Assembly (NCBI RefSeq): GCF_001275135.1
Contig: NZ_LFQU01000015.1
Span: 1 to 64,000, forward strand
Direction: 5' to 3'
Origin: Xylanibacter rarus
Lineage (GTDB): Bacteria; Bacteroidota; Bacteroidia; Bacteroidales; Bacteroidaceae
DNA length: 64,000 nucleotides
Below are positions 17,269-29,600 of the stretch, one piece after another (the stretch's first letter is position 1; each line of letters opens with the position of its first letter). Position numbers and translations under genes: made by a program. The notes beneath the pieces were generated by a model, which was not told the DNA's origin, did not search any database, and worked only from the letters and a program-made list of their open reading frames with translations.

Positions 17269-18215
17269 TCAGTCGGCTGTTGCACCGGTGTTGGCGTTGT
17301 CAGCGCGATGGTCAGGCCGCCTGTTTCTCGATGCTATATATTCAGACGGTGTGCATCCCTCCATCTTCTTGAACAGTCTGCTGAAGTGCTGCGGATATTC
17401 AAAGCCCAGGGCTAGGCCACCTGGCACACCTGCTCGCCTGCCGTCAGCCTGCTTTTGGCCATGGACATCACAAAGCGGTGGATGTGTTCGCCGGCCGTGA
17501 TGCCGGTCTGCTTCTTTATCAGGTCGGCAAAATAGTTGCTCGAGAGGCATAACTCTGATGCGCATGCCTGTACGGTAGGCAGTCCGTCCGTAAGCTGTCT
17601 TTCCGAGTCGTAGTAGCTGTGCATCAATTGCTCAAAGCGTGTCAGTATGTCGCTGTTCTGCTGTCTGTGCGAGCTGAACTGTCTGTTGTAGAAGCGTGAG
17701 CAGTATTGCAGCACGATGTCTATCAGGCCCACGATGATAGAGTCGCGGCAGCCGTCGTCAGGCGCCTGAAACTCCTGCTTGATGAGCTTCAGGCATGCCA
17801 CGAGTATGTCGCGCTCGCCGGGGCGCATGTGCAGAGCCTCGTTCACATTGTAGGCAAAGAACGAGTAGCGGTGCATCCTGCCTTCAAGAAACGTGCCTCT
17901 TATCAGGTCGGGATGAAACAGCAGGGCCCATCCCTTCAGAGCCACTCTCTCGCCGTTGTCCTCCTTGCCGCCCGTCTGTCCAGGCGCCACGCATATCAGC
18001 GTAGACTCGTCGTAGTCGTATCTGCCGCAGCCATAGGTCAGGTCTACGAGCGTGTCCTCGCGCAGAAACAGGCCGTATATGCCGTAGCTGTTGAGGCTGT
18101 GCCTTATCGGGGGCAGGTCGTTATAGTTTATCACGCTTGCCAGCCTGTGCTCGTCTGCCTGTCCTACGTATGCGTTATAGTCGTGCACCGTGTTTACCTT
18201 CTCAATCTTTGCCAT
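17269..18215 (-). pseudogene. AraC-family regulator broken by a frameshift
   Basis: The start at 18215 (MAKIEKVN) follows a -7 box. The N-terminal cupin-like sensing domain and first HTH helix pair (ACASELCLSSNYFADLIKKQ) are intact. The frame then ends at a TAG (17414-17412) after GEQVCQVA. The missing second HTH continues in the -1 frame as ALGFEYPQHFSRLFKKMEG and ends at 17269. A single missing base near GGCCTAGCCC explains this; there is no homopolymer, so simple sequencing slippage is less likely than at other breaks in this window. It is divergent from the aldo/keto reductase, as is common for AraC regulators and reductases, so it was probably that gene's regulator. Confidence 0.8.
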
Positions 18216-18244
18216 GCCCTTAACTTTTTTGGTTGTTGCAGATG

Positions 18245-18252
18245 CAAATATA
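18245..18252 (-). promoter_or_regulatory. -7 box for the AraC regulator
   Basis: TATATTTG on the minus strand, 30 bases before the ATG at 18215; this supports that start over upstream in-frame codons. Confidence 0.55.
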
Positions 18253-18282
18253 TCGCTATTTATCCTTAACGGCGAAACATAA

Positions 18283-19515
<1,233 letters not shown>

Positions 19516-19676
19516 GGCATGGTGCGGTCTGTTAGAGTATGGAAGCCGGCAGGGCATGGTGGCGGCACGAGTGGGGCAGAGGCGGCTGTTGCGCCTCATG
19601 CAGCTTCTGATAGGGGCATGACAGGCGTGTGATGGCGGCAGACAGATGGCATCATGCTGCCTTTATAGACATAAAA

Positions 19677-19709
19677 AAATCCCGACAGCCATGACGGCTG
19701 GCGGGATTT
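19677..19709 (-). terminator. Terminator of the pectin operon
   Basis: On the minus strand AAATCCCGCCAGCC and GGCTGTCGGGATTT form a long stem with loop GTCAT, followed by a T-run. It lies about 28 bases after the stop of the CE8-PL1 gene, ending the susC-susD operon. Confidence 0.85.
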
Positions 19710-19736
19710 CTTATGATATAGGCTTATGCAAGATTC

Positions 19737-22700
19737 TTATTTGTTCACCTTTAATATTCTCGGGCACAGGTTGTTGCCGCTTACATACAGCAGTACGACG
19801 CCCTTAGGCAGGCTGTTGAGTTGTGTTGTGGCAGATGTTATGCGCATCTGTGCCAGCTGCTTGCCGTCGGTTGTAAACACTCTCAGCGTTGCGCCTATGG
19901 CGTTTTCGCTTACGGTCAGTGTGTTGCTGCTGCTGTTGTAGCTTATCTCAGGCTTCTCGGTAACGGCCTGTGTTATGCCTGATGTGAAGTCGTCGTCGAG
20001 CAACTCGCCCATGAGTCCGTTGAGGTAAACCTCGAGGGCGGTGTAGCCTTCGGCGTTGCGCAGGTTGCGGTCGGCAGCGTCGTTGGCGTTAAGTCCGTGC
20101 TCCTTCTCCCATTCGTCGGGCATTCCGTCGCCGTCAGTGTCGGCAGGAGCCTTCTCGTTGCCGTGGTCGAGGCCGAAGCCCTCAGCGTCGTTCACAGAGT
20201 CGATGATACCCTTCTTGTTGGCCAGCGAGCCGGTGTACTTAGGTGTACCGGTCTTAACGTCGTTGATGACGCGCTGCTCTATCACGTCGCGGTTAACAGT
20301 TCCGGCTTTCTCGAGCACAGTGTTGTATGCTTCTTCAGCTGTCTGAATGTCGGTGAGCATGTAGAGTGCAGGGTCGTATTCGCCCTCGTTGCCCAGAACA
20401 GAGTTGTACTTGTAGTAAGGAGTCTCTGTCACGATGCGCTCGTCAACACGCAACTCGTCGAATGTGAAGTGGTCTGAAGCCATTGCCGACCAGTTGTCTG
20501 CTGTGGCTGTGGCGTTGCCTTCCATTACGTTTCCGTTGATATACCATTTAGAAGGTGCCCATGACGGACCGATGTCGCGCATGTAACCTACTGATACGAA
20601 CACAGAGTTAGATGGTGACTGAGGTCCTGGCTTGTAGTAGTTGTTCATGAAGTTGCACTCGTGAACAGAGTTCTTGCCGTTGTAAGAAGTGATTTCGGCT
20701 GCGTTCTCTCCGCCATAGCAAGCCTTGGCGCTGCCCCAGTTGAAGTTTACGTTGTTTACGTATTCCATGAATACGACATAGTCTTCGCCGCGTGCGCCGT
20801 TGATACGCGGGCTGCGCGAGTTGTTGCCTGCGAGCAGGTTGTGGTGGTATGTCACGGGTGATCCGCCCCACTGTGCGCCATATCCACGGTTACCCTTGTC
20901 GTGGCCTGCCTGATAGAGACCTTCGTGAACGATGCTGTACTGCACTGTCAGGAAGTGGCTGTCGGCAGTGTTCATACATTCCTCAACTGACCATCCGAAT
21001 GCGCAGTGGTCGAAGATATAGTTAGAGCAGTTTTCTGTTCCGCATGCCTGATCCTGCTTGCCGTCGCCTGAGCGGAAACGGATGTTACGTATAATAAAGT
21101 TCTGTGAACCTCCAAGGTTAACCTTGTCGCCCACGATGCTTATGCCGTCGCCGGGAGCTGTCTGTCCGGCCAGCGTCCAGTCAGAGCGGCTTACGCGCAG
21201 GTTTCCGTTGAGATGAATCTCGCCGTTAACGGCAAATACGATAGTTATAGGCTCGTTGGGATACTGCTCGAAAGCCCAGCGCAGAGTGCCTTCTGTGCCG
21301 TCGTCGGCAAGAGAAGTTACGGTAACTACCTGTCCGCCGCGGCCTCCTGATGTGTATTTACCGAAGCCTTCTGCCGTCGGGAATGCAAGCATCATGGCGC
21401 CTTCCTTGGCTTCAACGGCGTCTGATGTTACGCCGTGGCGTGAGATGCTCTTCACGGTGTATGTAGCGTTGTCGTCAGCGTCCTTTGTGTAAGAAGGCTC
21501 TGCCGTCATGTCTACGAATACACCGTCCTTGTAGATGAGGTAGCCGGCAGCCTTGTCGTCGCCGTCCCATGTAAAGCCGGTTTCAGACACGTTGAAGTTT
21601 GAAGGCTCTGCAGCGCCGTTCAGGATTGCGTTATAGTCGAAAGAAACGTCAGAGAATTTAGAGAAGATGAACTCTGGGTTCATGTATGCCTCTACCTCAG
21701 CGTCGGTTGCCTGGTGGCTGAAAGATGCACGTGATGAAGTGTCAATCAGGTTTCCGCTCTTGTCAACGTTCTTGTATTCAAAGTAAGAGCAATCGTTCTC
21801 GGCTCCGCTCCATTCTGTCCATCCCTTGGTGTTGATGTGCTTGTCGAGCGTACACTGTATGAACATTGTTCCGCACTTCTCCTTCCACGGACGTCCCAGA
21901 TAGTAGTCGCCTGCAGATACGCGCGGAGCCGGCACCACCTGGCAGTTGCGGAAGAACAGGCCGGCATAGAACTTGTCGGTGCTGAGTTCCGGATACAGAG
22001 TCTTTGTGAGTGTCAGTCCGGCATCGCCGGCAGCCGTGATGTAGCCGCCGCCCTTGAGACATTTAATCTCGCAGTTCTCAAACCACTCCAGACCGCTGTC
22101 GTAGATAAAGTCGGTAGTACCCTCGATGGTACATCTTGTGAAGTATCCGCGTGCGCCGATGTTTGCCTTGTATGTATCCTGGTAGCCGCTTATCAGACAG
22201 TTTTTGAAGATGTGTGCGTCGCCTGCCGTAAACAGAGCCTCGGCCTGTCCCACGTTGCCGCTGGTGTTGCGTATGGTGAGGTTCTCGGCGTAGAAGCGTG
22301 ATGTATACACGTTGAGCGCAGCGCAGTCGTTGTAAGTGTTCTGCGGGTTGTTTGAGCCGCGGTCTACAGATGAAGTCAGGATGGTAGTGGCCTTGTCCTC
22401 ACCGATAAGACTGATAAACTTGTTCTTGTTAGTCTTGGTGCCCGAGTAGAGGTTTTCCTCATATACGCCCGGACGGATGTATATAATACCGCGTGAGCCG
22501 TCGCTTACGGCGTTGATGGCATCCTGGATTTTTGTATAGTCGCCCGTGCCGTCCTGAGCCACGGTGTATAGTTCTATCGGAGCGTTTGCGTCGGGAGCGT
22601 TGTCGTCAGATGTATCGCCGCCGCCCTCGATGTCAGACAGTTCGCCCACGTCGCTCACAGGGTTGTCCTTTGCATACTGAGCCTGCTCGGCAGTTATCTC

Positions 22701-23636
22701 AGATCCGAAAATCTGTATCTTGTGTACGCGGGCAGCCTGCTGCTGGCTGTAGGGGTCTTCACGAACTCCGAATATAGGATAGCCCTCTTCGTTGGTCTGA
22801 GCCGGATCTTTCATGTTTTCTCCGTCCCATACGCGCCAGCGGATAGACACGTCGTGTGCGTCAATGATATTTTCCATGAAGTATCCCTGGTCGCTGAATG
22901 AGGTATAGCCGAACTTATGAAGTTCTGAACCCATCCATACCAGGTGCTTCCATTCACCGTCACCAATCTTTATGTCGCACTTTATTCCTCGTCCCCATGA
23001 TGTAGAAGACCATGCCCACTGAATGCGTTCAACATAAGGAATGTGGTCGATTTCCATCCATCCGTGCATCGAGATTTTCTCCTGAGTTTCAGGGTCGCGT
23101 TCTGTTGAAGCATCGCGGCAGAACTGCACAAATCCGGCTTCGCCATATACAGGCTTTCCGTCTTCTCCGTATTTTATGTTGTCTTCGATATATTTAGTAT
23201 GGTCCTTGACCGTCCAGTCGTTTACATATTCTGTGCCATATCCTGAAGGATTCTGGCCAAGGTAGTATTGGCGGCAGAATGCAGCCGTAGCACCTGCATA
23301 GCCGTTGTATGATTTTTTGTTAGCAAATGTGCAGTTGTGAAAAAGCACCGGATATTTTACTTCTGTGCCGCCGTTTGCAGGAACTTCGATAATGGTGTTT
23401 ACATATGCTCCGTCTGCATATTCAGGGCAGTCCATTCCGGTCTCGCCTGTCCATGTCTGTCCGGGCCACATTTCGTCACTGAAGTTTATGTCGATTATTT
23501 TAGGATATGTGGACGAATTGCTCCACTCGGATACAACCGAAGATGGGTCAAGACTTCCGTCAATGGCAGCTCCCGTGTTTAGTGCCGCAGATAATAACAC
23601 TGTAGCGGAAAATGCCAGTTTTGATATGAATTTCAT
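19737..23636 (-). CDS. Fused pectinesterase (CE8) - pectate lyase (PL1) with sorting tail
   Basis: A 1299-residue secreted fusion with the same order as its paralogue at 6079-9759: signal peptide, N-terminal domain of unknown function (about 45-335), CE8 esterase (about 375-715; GYQDTY, DFIYD, YLGRPW), linker, PL1 lyase (about 800-1155; GGRGG, FDHCAFGWS, TYHHNLLAGN), and a DTDGDGMPD calcium-type repeat. It then has an extra domain of about 70 residues ending in LRVFTTDGKQLAQM and LPKGVVLLYV, which looks like a type IX-type C-terminal sorting signal. It is the last gene of the susC operon and should work on homogalacturonan at the cell surface, feeding SusCD. Codon use is slightly less GC-rich than in the paralogue. 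Confidence 0.94.
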   Translation of the reverse strand: MKFISKLAFSATVLLSAALNTGAAIDGSLDPSSVVSEWSNSSTYPKIIDINFSDEMWPGQTWTGETGMDCPEYADGAYVNTIIEVPANGGTEVKYPVLFHNCTFANKKSYNGYAGATAAFCRQYYLGQNPSGYGTEYVNDWTVKDHTKYIEDNIKYGEDGKPVYGEAGFVQFCRDASTERDPETQEKISMHGWMEIDHIPYVERIQWAWSSTSWGRGIKCDIKIGDGEWKHLVWMGSELHKFGYTSFSDQGYFMENIIDAHDVSIRWRVWDGENMKDPAQTNEEGYPIFGVREDPYSQQQAARVHKIQIFGSEITAEQAQYAKDNPVSDVGELSDIEGGGDTSDDNAPDANAPIELYTVAQDGTGDYTKIQDAINAVSDGSRGIIYIRPGVYEENLYSGTKTNKNKFISLIGEDKATTILTSSVDRGSNNPQNTYNDCAALNVYTSRFYAENLTIRNTSGNVGQAEALFTAGDAHIFKNCLISGYQDTYKANIGARGYFTRCTIEGTTDFIYDSGLEWFENCEIKCLKGGGYITAAGDAGLTLTKTLYPELSTDKFYAGLFFRNCQVVPAPRVSAGDYYLGRPWKEKCGTMFIQCTLDKHINTKGWTEWSGAENDCSYFEYKNVDKSGNLIDTSSRASFSHQATDAEVEAYMNPEFIFSKFSDVSFDYNAILNGAAEPSNFNVSETGFTWDGDDKAAGYLIYKDGVFVDMTAEPSYTKDADDNATYTVKSISRHGVTSDAVEAKEGAMMLAFPTAEGFGKYTSGGRGGQVVTVTSLADDGTEGTLRWAFEQYPNEPITIVFAVNGEIHLNGNLRVSRSDWTLAGQTAPGDGISIVGDKVNLGGSQNFIIRNIRFRSGDGKQDQACGTENCSNYIFDHCAFGWSVEECMNTADSHFLTVQYSIVHEGLYQAGHDKGNRGYGAQWGGSPVTYHHNLLAGNNSRSPRINGARGEDYVVFMEYVNNVNFNWGSAKACYGGENAAEITSYNGKNSVHECNFMNNYYKPGPQSPSNSVFVSVGYMRDIGPSWAPSKWYINGNVMEGNATATADNWSAMASDHFTFDELRVDERIVTETPYYKYNSVLGNEGEYDPALYMLTDIQTAEEAYNTVLEKAGTVNRDVIEQRVINDVKTGTPKYTGSLANKKGIIDSVNDAEGFGLDHGNEKAPADTDGDGMPDEWEKEHGLNANDAADRNLRNAEGYTALEVYLNGLMGELLDDDFTSGITQAVTEKPEISYNSSSNTLTVSENAIGATLRVFTTDGKQLAQMRITSATTQLNSLPKGVVLLYVSGNNLCPRILKVNK

Positions 23637-23726
23637 GCTTAAAGATTTAATAGTGTTTTTAATGTTTGTAATGACTTTTATAATAAAAAACGGAACTACG
23701 TTTTTCTTTATCGCATAGATTTATAA

Positions 23727-23760
23727 AAGAAACCGTCTTTCACGCGAAAGGCGGTTTCTT
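23727..23760. terminator. Hairpin between the CE8-PL1 gene and the upstream secreted-protein gene
   Basis: AAGAAACCGTCTTTC pairs with GAAAGGCGGTTTCTT around a 4-base loop. Inside the susC operon it may cause partial termination or stabilise the upstream mRNA and so lower expression of the large enzyme gene. Confidence 0.65.
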
Positions 23761-23776
23761 TATCATGAAGAACTTA

Positions 23777-24652
23777 TTATTTAACAATGAACTTCTTACC
23801 GTCCTTAATGACGATACCTTTGTAGTTCTTGTCTACTCTCTGACCTGCGAGGTTGTACATCTTGTTGCTGTTAGCATTTTCAGCTTCTATAGAAGATATG
23901 CCTGTTGTGCCTTCAGATATTGTCAGATAAACATTGGCATATGTCATGTTCTTCTGCCATTTGCCCCAGTAATATACTTTTACTGTGTATGTTCCTGTGA
24001 GATCCTTCAGCTCAGGCAGACATTCTGTTTCTGCAACATCATAGTTTGTAGCCAGGCCCCAGCTCTCAAGAAGTTTCTGTGACCATTCAGGTTCTGTAAC
24101 TTCTGTTGTTGTTACGTGAACACCATTGGTGTAGGCTGTCTTGTTGTAGTTGTTGTTCTTGATACCCTTGTCCTGAGTCTTGTAAACAACATTTCCCTGA
24201 GCATCTGTTATTTCAACCTGCCAGTAGTATGCGTTGCCCAAAAGCAGATATACATCCAAAGCTTCGATGTTTACAGATTTTCCTTCAGGAATATCCATTG
24301 TGAATCCAAAGTATTCTTCAGCCTGACGCTCAGTCTGCTCTGCAACTTTCGGATAAATAACATTGTCAGCAGCATAAACAGCTGAAGCTGCCATGCTTTG
24401 TGCTGGGTCGCCTGTTACGTTGTAGCCAATGTAGAGATCTGATGCATCAGGAGTTTCCTGGCCGGCTTCTTCACGGAATGTTGCATCCTTACCGCGAATC
24501 TCTGTAATTTTTACACCATAGGCTTCCTTAACTGCGGGATCGCCAACCTCCAGAATCTTGAGGTCCAATGGGCGATAAATACCTACTTCACTCTGTGCAA
24601 ATGCACCTAAGCTCATAAGAACTGTAGCACATAAAGTAAAAATCTTTTTCAT
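23777..24652 (-). CDS. Secreted protein of the pectin locus, function unknown
   Basis: A 291-residue exported protein with a signal peptide ending GAFAQ at residue 20. The middle is a beta-rich domain that I do not recognise, with alternating hydrophobic strands and a YYWGKWQ motif near 230. The C-terminus (MYNLAGQRVDKNYKGI, then IKDGKKFIVK) is the short sorting-type tail common in Prevotella secreted proteins. It lies 76 bases after susD, in the place where SusE/SusF-like surface glycan-binding proteins often sit, so pectin-oligosaccharide binding is a reasonable guess. No catalytic motif was seen. Confidence 0.75.
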   Translation of the reverse strand: MKKIFTLCATVLMSLGAFAQSEVGIYRPLDLKILEVGDPAVKEAYGVKITEIRGKDATFREEAGQETPDASDLYIGYNVTGDPAQSMAASAVYAADNVIYPKVAEQTERQAEEYFGFTMDIPEGKSVNIEALDVYLLLGNAYYWQVEITDAQGNVVYKTQDKGIKNNNYNKTAYTNGVHVTTTEVTEPEWSQKLLESWGLATNYDVAETECLPELKDLTGTYTVKVYYWGKWQKNMTYANVYLTISEGTTGISSIEAENANSNKMYNLAGQRVDKNYKGIVIKDGKKFIVK

Positions 24653-24728
24653 CTTCTTAAAATTTAAATGTTTGAATTTTTTTTAAAGGAGCCGCTTACT
24701 TGTTCAGCGGCTCCGTCATTTGTCGCTT

Positions 24729-26594
24729 TTATTTTGTATAAGGGTTATATCCTGGATTCTGACCAAATTCCTCGGCATTCTGTAATTTATCAAGGAATGT
24801 ATTTGGAATAGGTCTCAGTGCATGATATTCTTGCATGCAGTCGTCTCCAATCATACTTGGGTTACGTCCTACTATAGTAGAGGCGAAGTTGCCTTGTGGG
24901 CTATAAATTCGCTTCATGTCGAACCAACGCAGCCATTCTCCGCAGAGTTCGCGAGCACGTTCTGCCATAATCCACTCGATATTCATGTCTGAGGCTGTAA
25001 CTTGAGCTTCGCTAAGGTCATGGTCTGGTTTAACCACACGTCTAGTACGTATTTCCTGGTTAATGATGTTAGCAGCTTCAGATGCTTGTCCTAATGCGAT
25101 GTAGCATTCTGCTGCAATCAGAGGCATTTCTGCATAACGCATAACAGGCACGTCAGCATATCCAAACTGTCCGTTTGCTGCGGCAAGGAGGAATGTTCCG
25201 TTTTCATCGCGGTCCCATATGCGATATTTCATAAAGCGCGGGAATGAACTTGCGATGTACTGTGTTGAGGCTGTCGGGTCTGCCTGGTAGTTGCGGAGCG
25301 GTGCTCCTCCGTAGGCATTGACATTCTCTGTTTCAAAAACGTCATCAATGTCGATGGCTGCATAAGACTTGCTTTGCTTGAATTCGTCTGTGAGACTCTT
25401 CTTTGTGAAATACAATGCAGTATCACCTACTTCAATCTGCTTGCCAATCAGGTCAGGACGGAGATATCTGTTTGCAAGAGCTTCGGTCCATGTGAATGTT
25501 TTGCTTGAATTTTCAGGGAATGCCTCCTGGAATATAACGTCATAGCGCAGGTCCCAGTCCTCCCAAAGGTTGAGGAAGTAATAGGTAGGCATAAGCAGTG
25601 TGCCTTCTGACGGATATTCCCATGTGGTTGCAGTATTTCTGATACCGGCGTTACCTACAAGTTTCGGTGCGAAATAACGGTACAGACGGTTTGGCTTGCT
25701 GTCAGGGTTCAGACTTGAGTTAGATGAAAATGTAGTAACCCACAGGAACTCAGTGTTGTTCTTGTTGTTCTTTGCCTGCCATATCTCATCGTAAGTATTG
25801 TAAATCTGAATTCCATAAGCAGCCTTGTTGTTTATAACGTCAAGTGCTGCCTTGAGCGCCTCTTCATAGAAGTATTTCTGCTCTGCGCTTCCGGCTGTCT
25901 CATACTGAGCACGAGTCAGCAGAACGCGTGCAAGGAGAGCCTTGGCTGCTTTCTTTGTAGAGCGGCCTATGTGTCCGTTATACGGTGTCACTGGCAGCTT
26001 CTCTGCTGCAATTCTTGCATCAGGTATGATAACGTCGTCATAAATTTTCTTACGGTCTGTTCTTACTGCGGTAAATTCTGCTGTTTGTGTTTCTTCCAGA
26101 CGTAACTCAATGTCTCCGAAGAATTCAACAAGCCACCAATAGCAGTATGAGCGCATGAAGCGTGCCTCACCTTCGAAATCGAGCTGCTGAGCTTCTGTGA
26201 GACCAACAACGTCATTAAGGCGGTTGATTATGGCATTGGCATCATTGATGTTGTCATAAACACGGTTCCATACGTTTGCTATCTGACCGCGGTCGCCCTG
26301 CAGGTCGACGCAGCGTGTCAGCTGCTTTCCGTATTCATAGTTAGAACCGATGTTCTGCCAGATGTCAGCGTTGCCTTCCATATACAGACAGGGATCCTCG
26401 CGTCCGTAATATTTCCAGCGGAAGTTATAGTACATCTGGTTGACAAGATCCTCCATTCCTTCAGGTGTCTTGAACACCTGGTCTGCGCCTTCGCCTGACG
26501 GGTTATATTCGTCAAGGCTGCATGATGTTAACGAAAATGCAGTAGCACCGATAAATAATGCACCGGCAATATGTTTATTAATAATATTTTTCAT
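24729..26594 (-). CDS. SusD/RagB-family outer-membrane lipoprotein
   Basis: A 621-residue surface lipoprotein that binds glycan and closes over the SusC channel. It has a lipoprotein signal with lipobox LTSC (C25), and the TPR-rich SusD fold with typical motifs: RWKYYGRE early, EARFMRSYCYWWLVEFFGDI near 140-165 and RYAEMPLIAAECYIALG near 480. It ends in the usual C-terminal WLRWFDMKR region. It lies 12 bases downstream of susC, so the two are co-transcribed. With the pectin enzymes downstream, the ligand is most likely oligogalacturonide. Confidence 0.96.
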   Translation of the reverse strand: MKNIINKHIAGALFIGATAFSLTSCSLDEYNPSGEGADQVFKTPEGMEDLVNQMYYNFRWKYYGREDPCLYMEGNADIWQNIGSNYEYGKQLTRCVDLQGDRGQIANVWNRVYDNINDANAIINRLNDVVGLTEAQQLDFEGEARFMRSYCYWWLVEFFGDIELRLEETQTAEFTAVRTDRKKIYDDVIIPDARIAAEKLPVTPYNGHIGRSTKKAAKALLARVLLTRAQYETAGSAEQKYFYEEALKAALDVINNKAAYGIQIYNTYDEIWQAKNNKNNTEFLWVTTFSSNSSLNPDSKPNRLYRYFAPKLVGNAGIRNTATTWEYPSEGTLLMPTYYFLNLWEDWDLRYDVIFQEAFPENSSKTFTWTEALANRYLRPDLIGKQIEVGDTALYFTKKSLTDEFKQSKSYAAIDIDDVFETENVNAYGGAPLRNYQADPTASTQYIASSFPRFMKYRIWDRDENGTFLLAAANGQFGYADVPVMRYAEMPLIAAECYIALGQASEAANIINQEIRTRRVVKPDHDLSEAQVTASDMNIEWIMAERARELCGEWLRWFDMKRIYSPQGNFASTIVGRNPSMIGDDCMQEYHALRPIPNTFLDKLQNAEEFGQNPGYNPYTK

Positions 26595-26606
26595 GTTTAC
26601 TTTTTA

Positions 26607-29600
26607 TTAGAAGTTTACATTAAGACCTATTGTTACGCTACGCTGGTTTCCTTCCGGATCATAATGTTTCTGCCATTCATTCTTAACGAAATACAACGGG
26701 TCGTTGATAGTTGCGTATATGCGCAGGTTGCTTATTCTCATGGCCTTAAGTGCCGATTTAGGCAATGTATAGCCAAGTGTTATTCTCTTCAGCTTTATGA
26801 AAGAGTTGTCGCAGTAGGCAAGTGCCTGATAGCCGACATAGTCGTAAAGGTTACGTCCTTTGTACAGTGCAGGGAGTGAACCGCTCTCATTTGTTCCGGC
26901 TGCCCAATAGTCAAAGTTAGTTGTCATGCCGCCTGTAGAAGGATCATAGTTTGCAACTTTGCTTTCAGCCCACTGTCCCCAGCGTGCGTAGAGATAGATG
27001 TTGAGGTCCCAGTTCTTGTATCTGAGATCATTGTTGAATCCGGCAAACCAGTCTGGTGATGTTGAACCAACATAACCGATGTCGTCATTCTGGTCGATAA
27101 CGTAGTCGCCGTTAAGGTCGGCAACCTTTATGTCGCCCGGCTTGAACGGATTGGTCTTTTCTGCATCTTTAAAGTATTTAGCAGCCTCGTCAGCTTCAGC
27201 TGTAGTCCATATTCCAAGATACTTGAATGTGTTGTATGACTTGATAGGATGGCCAATCATAAGAGTCTGTGTCTCTTTTGCTGTACCGATCATGATGTCT
27301 GTTCCGTCAACAAGGTCAGTAATCTTCTCTCTGTTTGCAGAGAATGTAAGTGTTGAAGACCAAGAGAAGTCTTTTGTTACAATGTTACGGCTGTTTACGG
27401 TGAACTCAAAACCTGTGTTCTTTGTAGAACCGATGTTTGTGTATGTAGCGTATTTACCGTCCATACCGGCTGATGTCGGAAGTGAGCGCAGCAGGATAAG
27501 GTCTGTAGTCTTGGTGTTATACCAGTCGAATGTTACGCTCAGACGGTTGTTCAGCAGCACTGCATCGAAACCTAAATCAAATGTTGTAGATTTCTCCCAT
27601 TTTGTGTCTTTGTTTGCGATAACATAATATCCGCTGCCGTTTTGGTCTGCCACACCGAGAATATATCTGTTTGCAGAGATATCCTGGAAGCCGAAGCTCC
27701 AGTTTGCGAATGTTACTCCTGACTGTGTTCCGTAAACACCAATACCGGCATTACCTGTAACACCATATGTAGCACGTATCTTTAAATCGTCCAGCCATGA
27801 CTTAGTCTTTTTCATGAAGGCTTCATCAGATATACGCCATGCCAAAGCTGCTGACGGGAACCAGTCCCACTTGTTGCCGTCGGCGAGTTTTGACGAACCG
27901 TCTCTACGTAAAGATGCGGTTACGAGGTAGCGGCTCTTCCAGTCGTAAGAGATACGTCCTGCGTAAGAGAAGTTCTGTGCCTGTGTATAGAGGCTTGAGT
28001 GTATAGAGCTTCCGTCTTCTCCGTCATTGCTTCCGAGGTTCCACCACAGGTTGCCGGGTATTGTCTGTCCTTTTGATGTAGCAGACATTTCGTCTTTTAT
28101 AGTCTTGTTCCATGTCGTAAGAAGAGTTACGCCAAGGTGGTGATCGTTAGGCAGTTTTGTGAAGTTGTATGTTAGGATGTTGTTCCACTCTATGTATGTA
28201 CCAGAGGCTTTTGTCATTTCGGCAGTGCTTTTCTGTCCTGTCTTGTCAAGGTTTGCAGCAGACTTGCCGTCAGTGTATGTTCCCTCTGAAGAGTTTGTAA
28301 TGTGTGTGTTGAGCTGTGAGCGGAAGGTGAGTCCCTCTATAGGATGAATGTCAACGTATGCGTTGGCTACGATGTTTGTGAAGTATGACTCGTTCTTATA
28401 TAAGTCATCTCCGGCACCGTCGATAAGCGGGTTCACGTATCCGTCGCTTGCGAGCGGGCGCTCAACCAAAGTGTTGCCTATGTTATATGTGTCTGTTTCG
28501 GCATCATATACACCATAGGGTGAGCCGAGCTCCAGGCTGGTAGTTGTTGCCTTCTCATAAGGAGAAGATGCGTTGCGTGAGTGTGTGAGCTGGAAGTTTA
28601 CACCAGCATTGATCCAGCTGTAGAGCTTATGGTCAATGTTTGCACGCAGTGTATATTTGTCTGTTCCTGAACTTCTCTTCCATTTGTTGCCGTCGTTGGC
28701 ATATCCGAGAGAGAATCTGGCCTGTGTCTTTTCTGTACCTCCAGACAATGTCACGGTGTGCTTGTTGCTCCATGTCACGTCCTTCTGCAGCAGTTTCTCA
28801 TAGTCAGTCCATACGCCTGCACGGAATGCTGCATAGCTCTCGAGGTCTGAGAATAGCGATGCGTCGTCGTTGGTGCTGTTCCATAATCCTGCGTTTTGTG
28901 CTGCAAGCTTGAGTGTTTCGTAATAGTTCTCCGGCGAGCGGTATTCTGCTCTGTCGGGGCGGAATGCTGCTGTTACATATCCGTCGTAAGACACCTGCAT
29001 CTTGCCTGCTTCGGCCTTCTTTGTTGTAATGATGATAACACCGTTGGCACCCTGAGAACCATAGATTGCTGTAGATGATGCATCTTTCAATACGTCTATA
29101 GACTCAATATCGTTAGGGTTAAGGTCGCTCATAGAACCTCCCTGTACGCCGTCGATGATAACGAGCGGGTCGTTGCTACCGTTGATAGAGCGGTTACCGC
29201 GGATTCTCATGTCGTCGCCGTTGATGTCAAGACCTGAGATGCGTCCCTGAAGTGCAGTTGCTACGTCTGATGTAGGCGTCTGCACGATAGCGTCTGCCTT
29301 GATTGAGGCAACAGAACCGGTCAGGTCGCGCTTCTTTACTGTACCGAAACCGATTACGACAACCTCGTCAAGGTCGCTTGCCACCGGCTTCAACTGCAGG
29401 TTAAGGGTGTTTGATGTTACCTTCACTGTCGTTGTCTCATAGCCGACATAAGACACTTCGATAAAGTCTCCCTGGTTTGCTGATAATGAGAACTTACCGT
29501 CCAAGTCTGTTACGGCTGCTGCTCTGCTGCCTTTCACTCTGACAGTAACTCCGATCATAGGCTCGCCGGTTTCGTCAGTAATAGTACCTTTTACCGTGCG

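Noticed and set aside
17405-17420. Reading the TAG in the AraC regulator as a recoded amino acid
   Set aside because: The downstream similarity is in the -1 frame, not the same frame, so recoding of the stop would not restore the protein.
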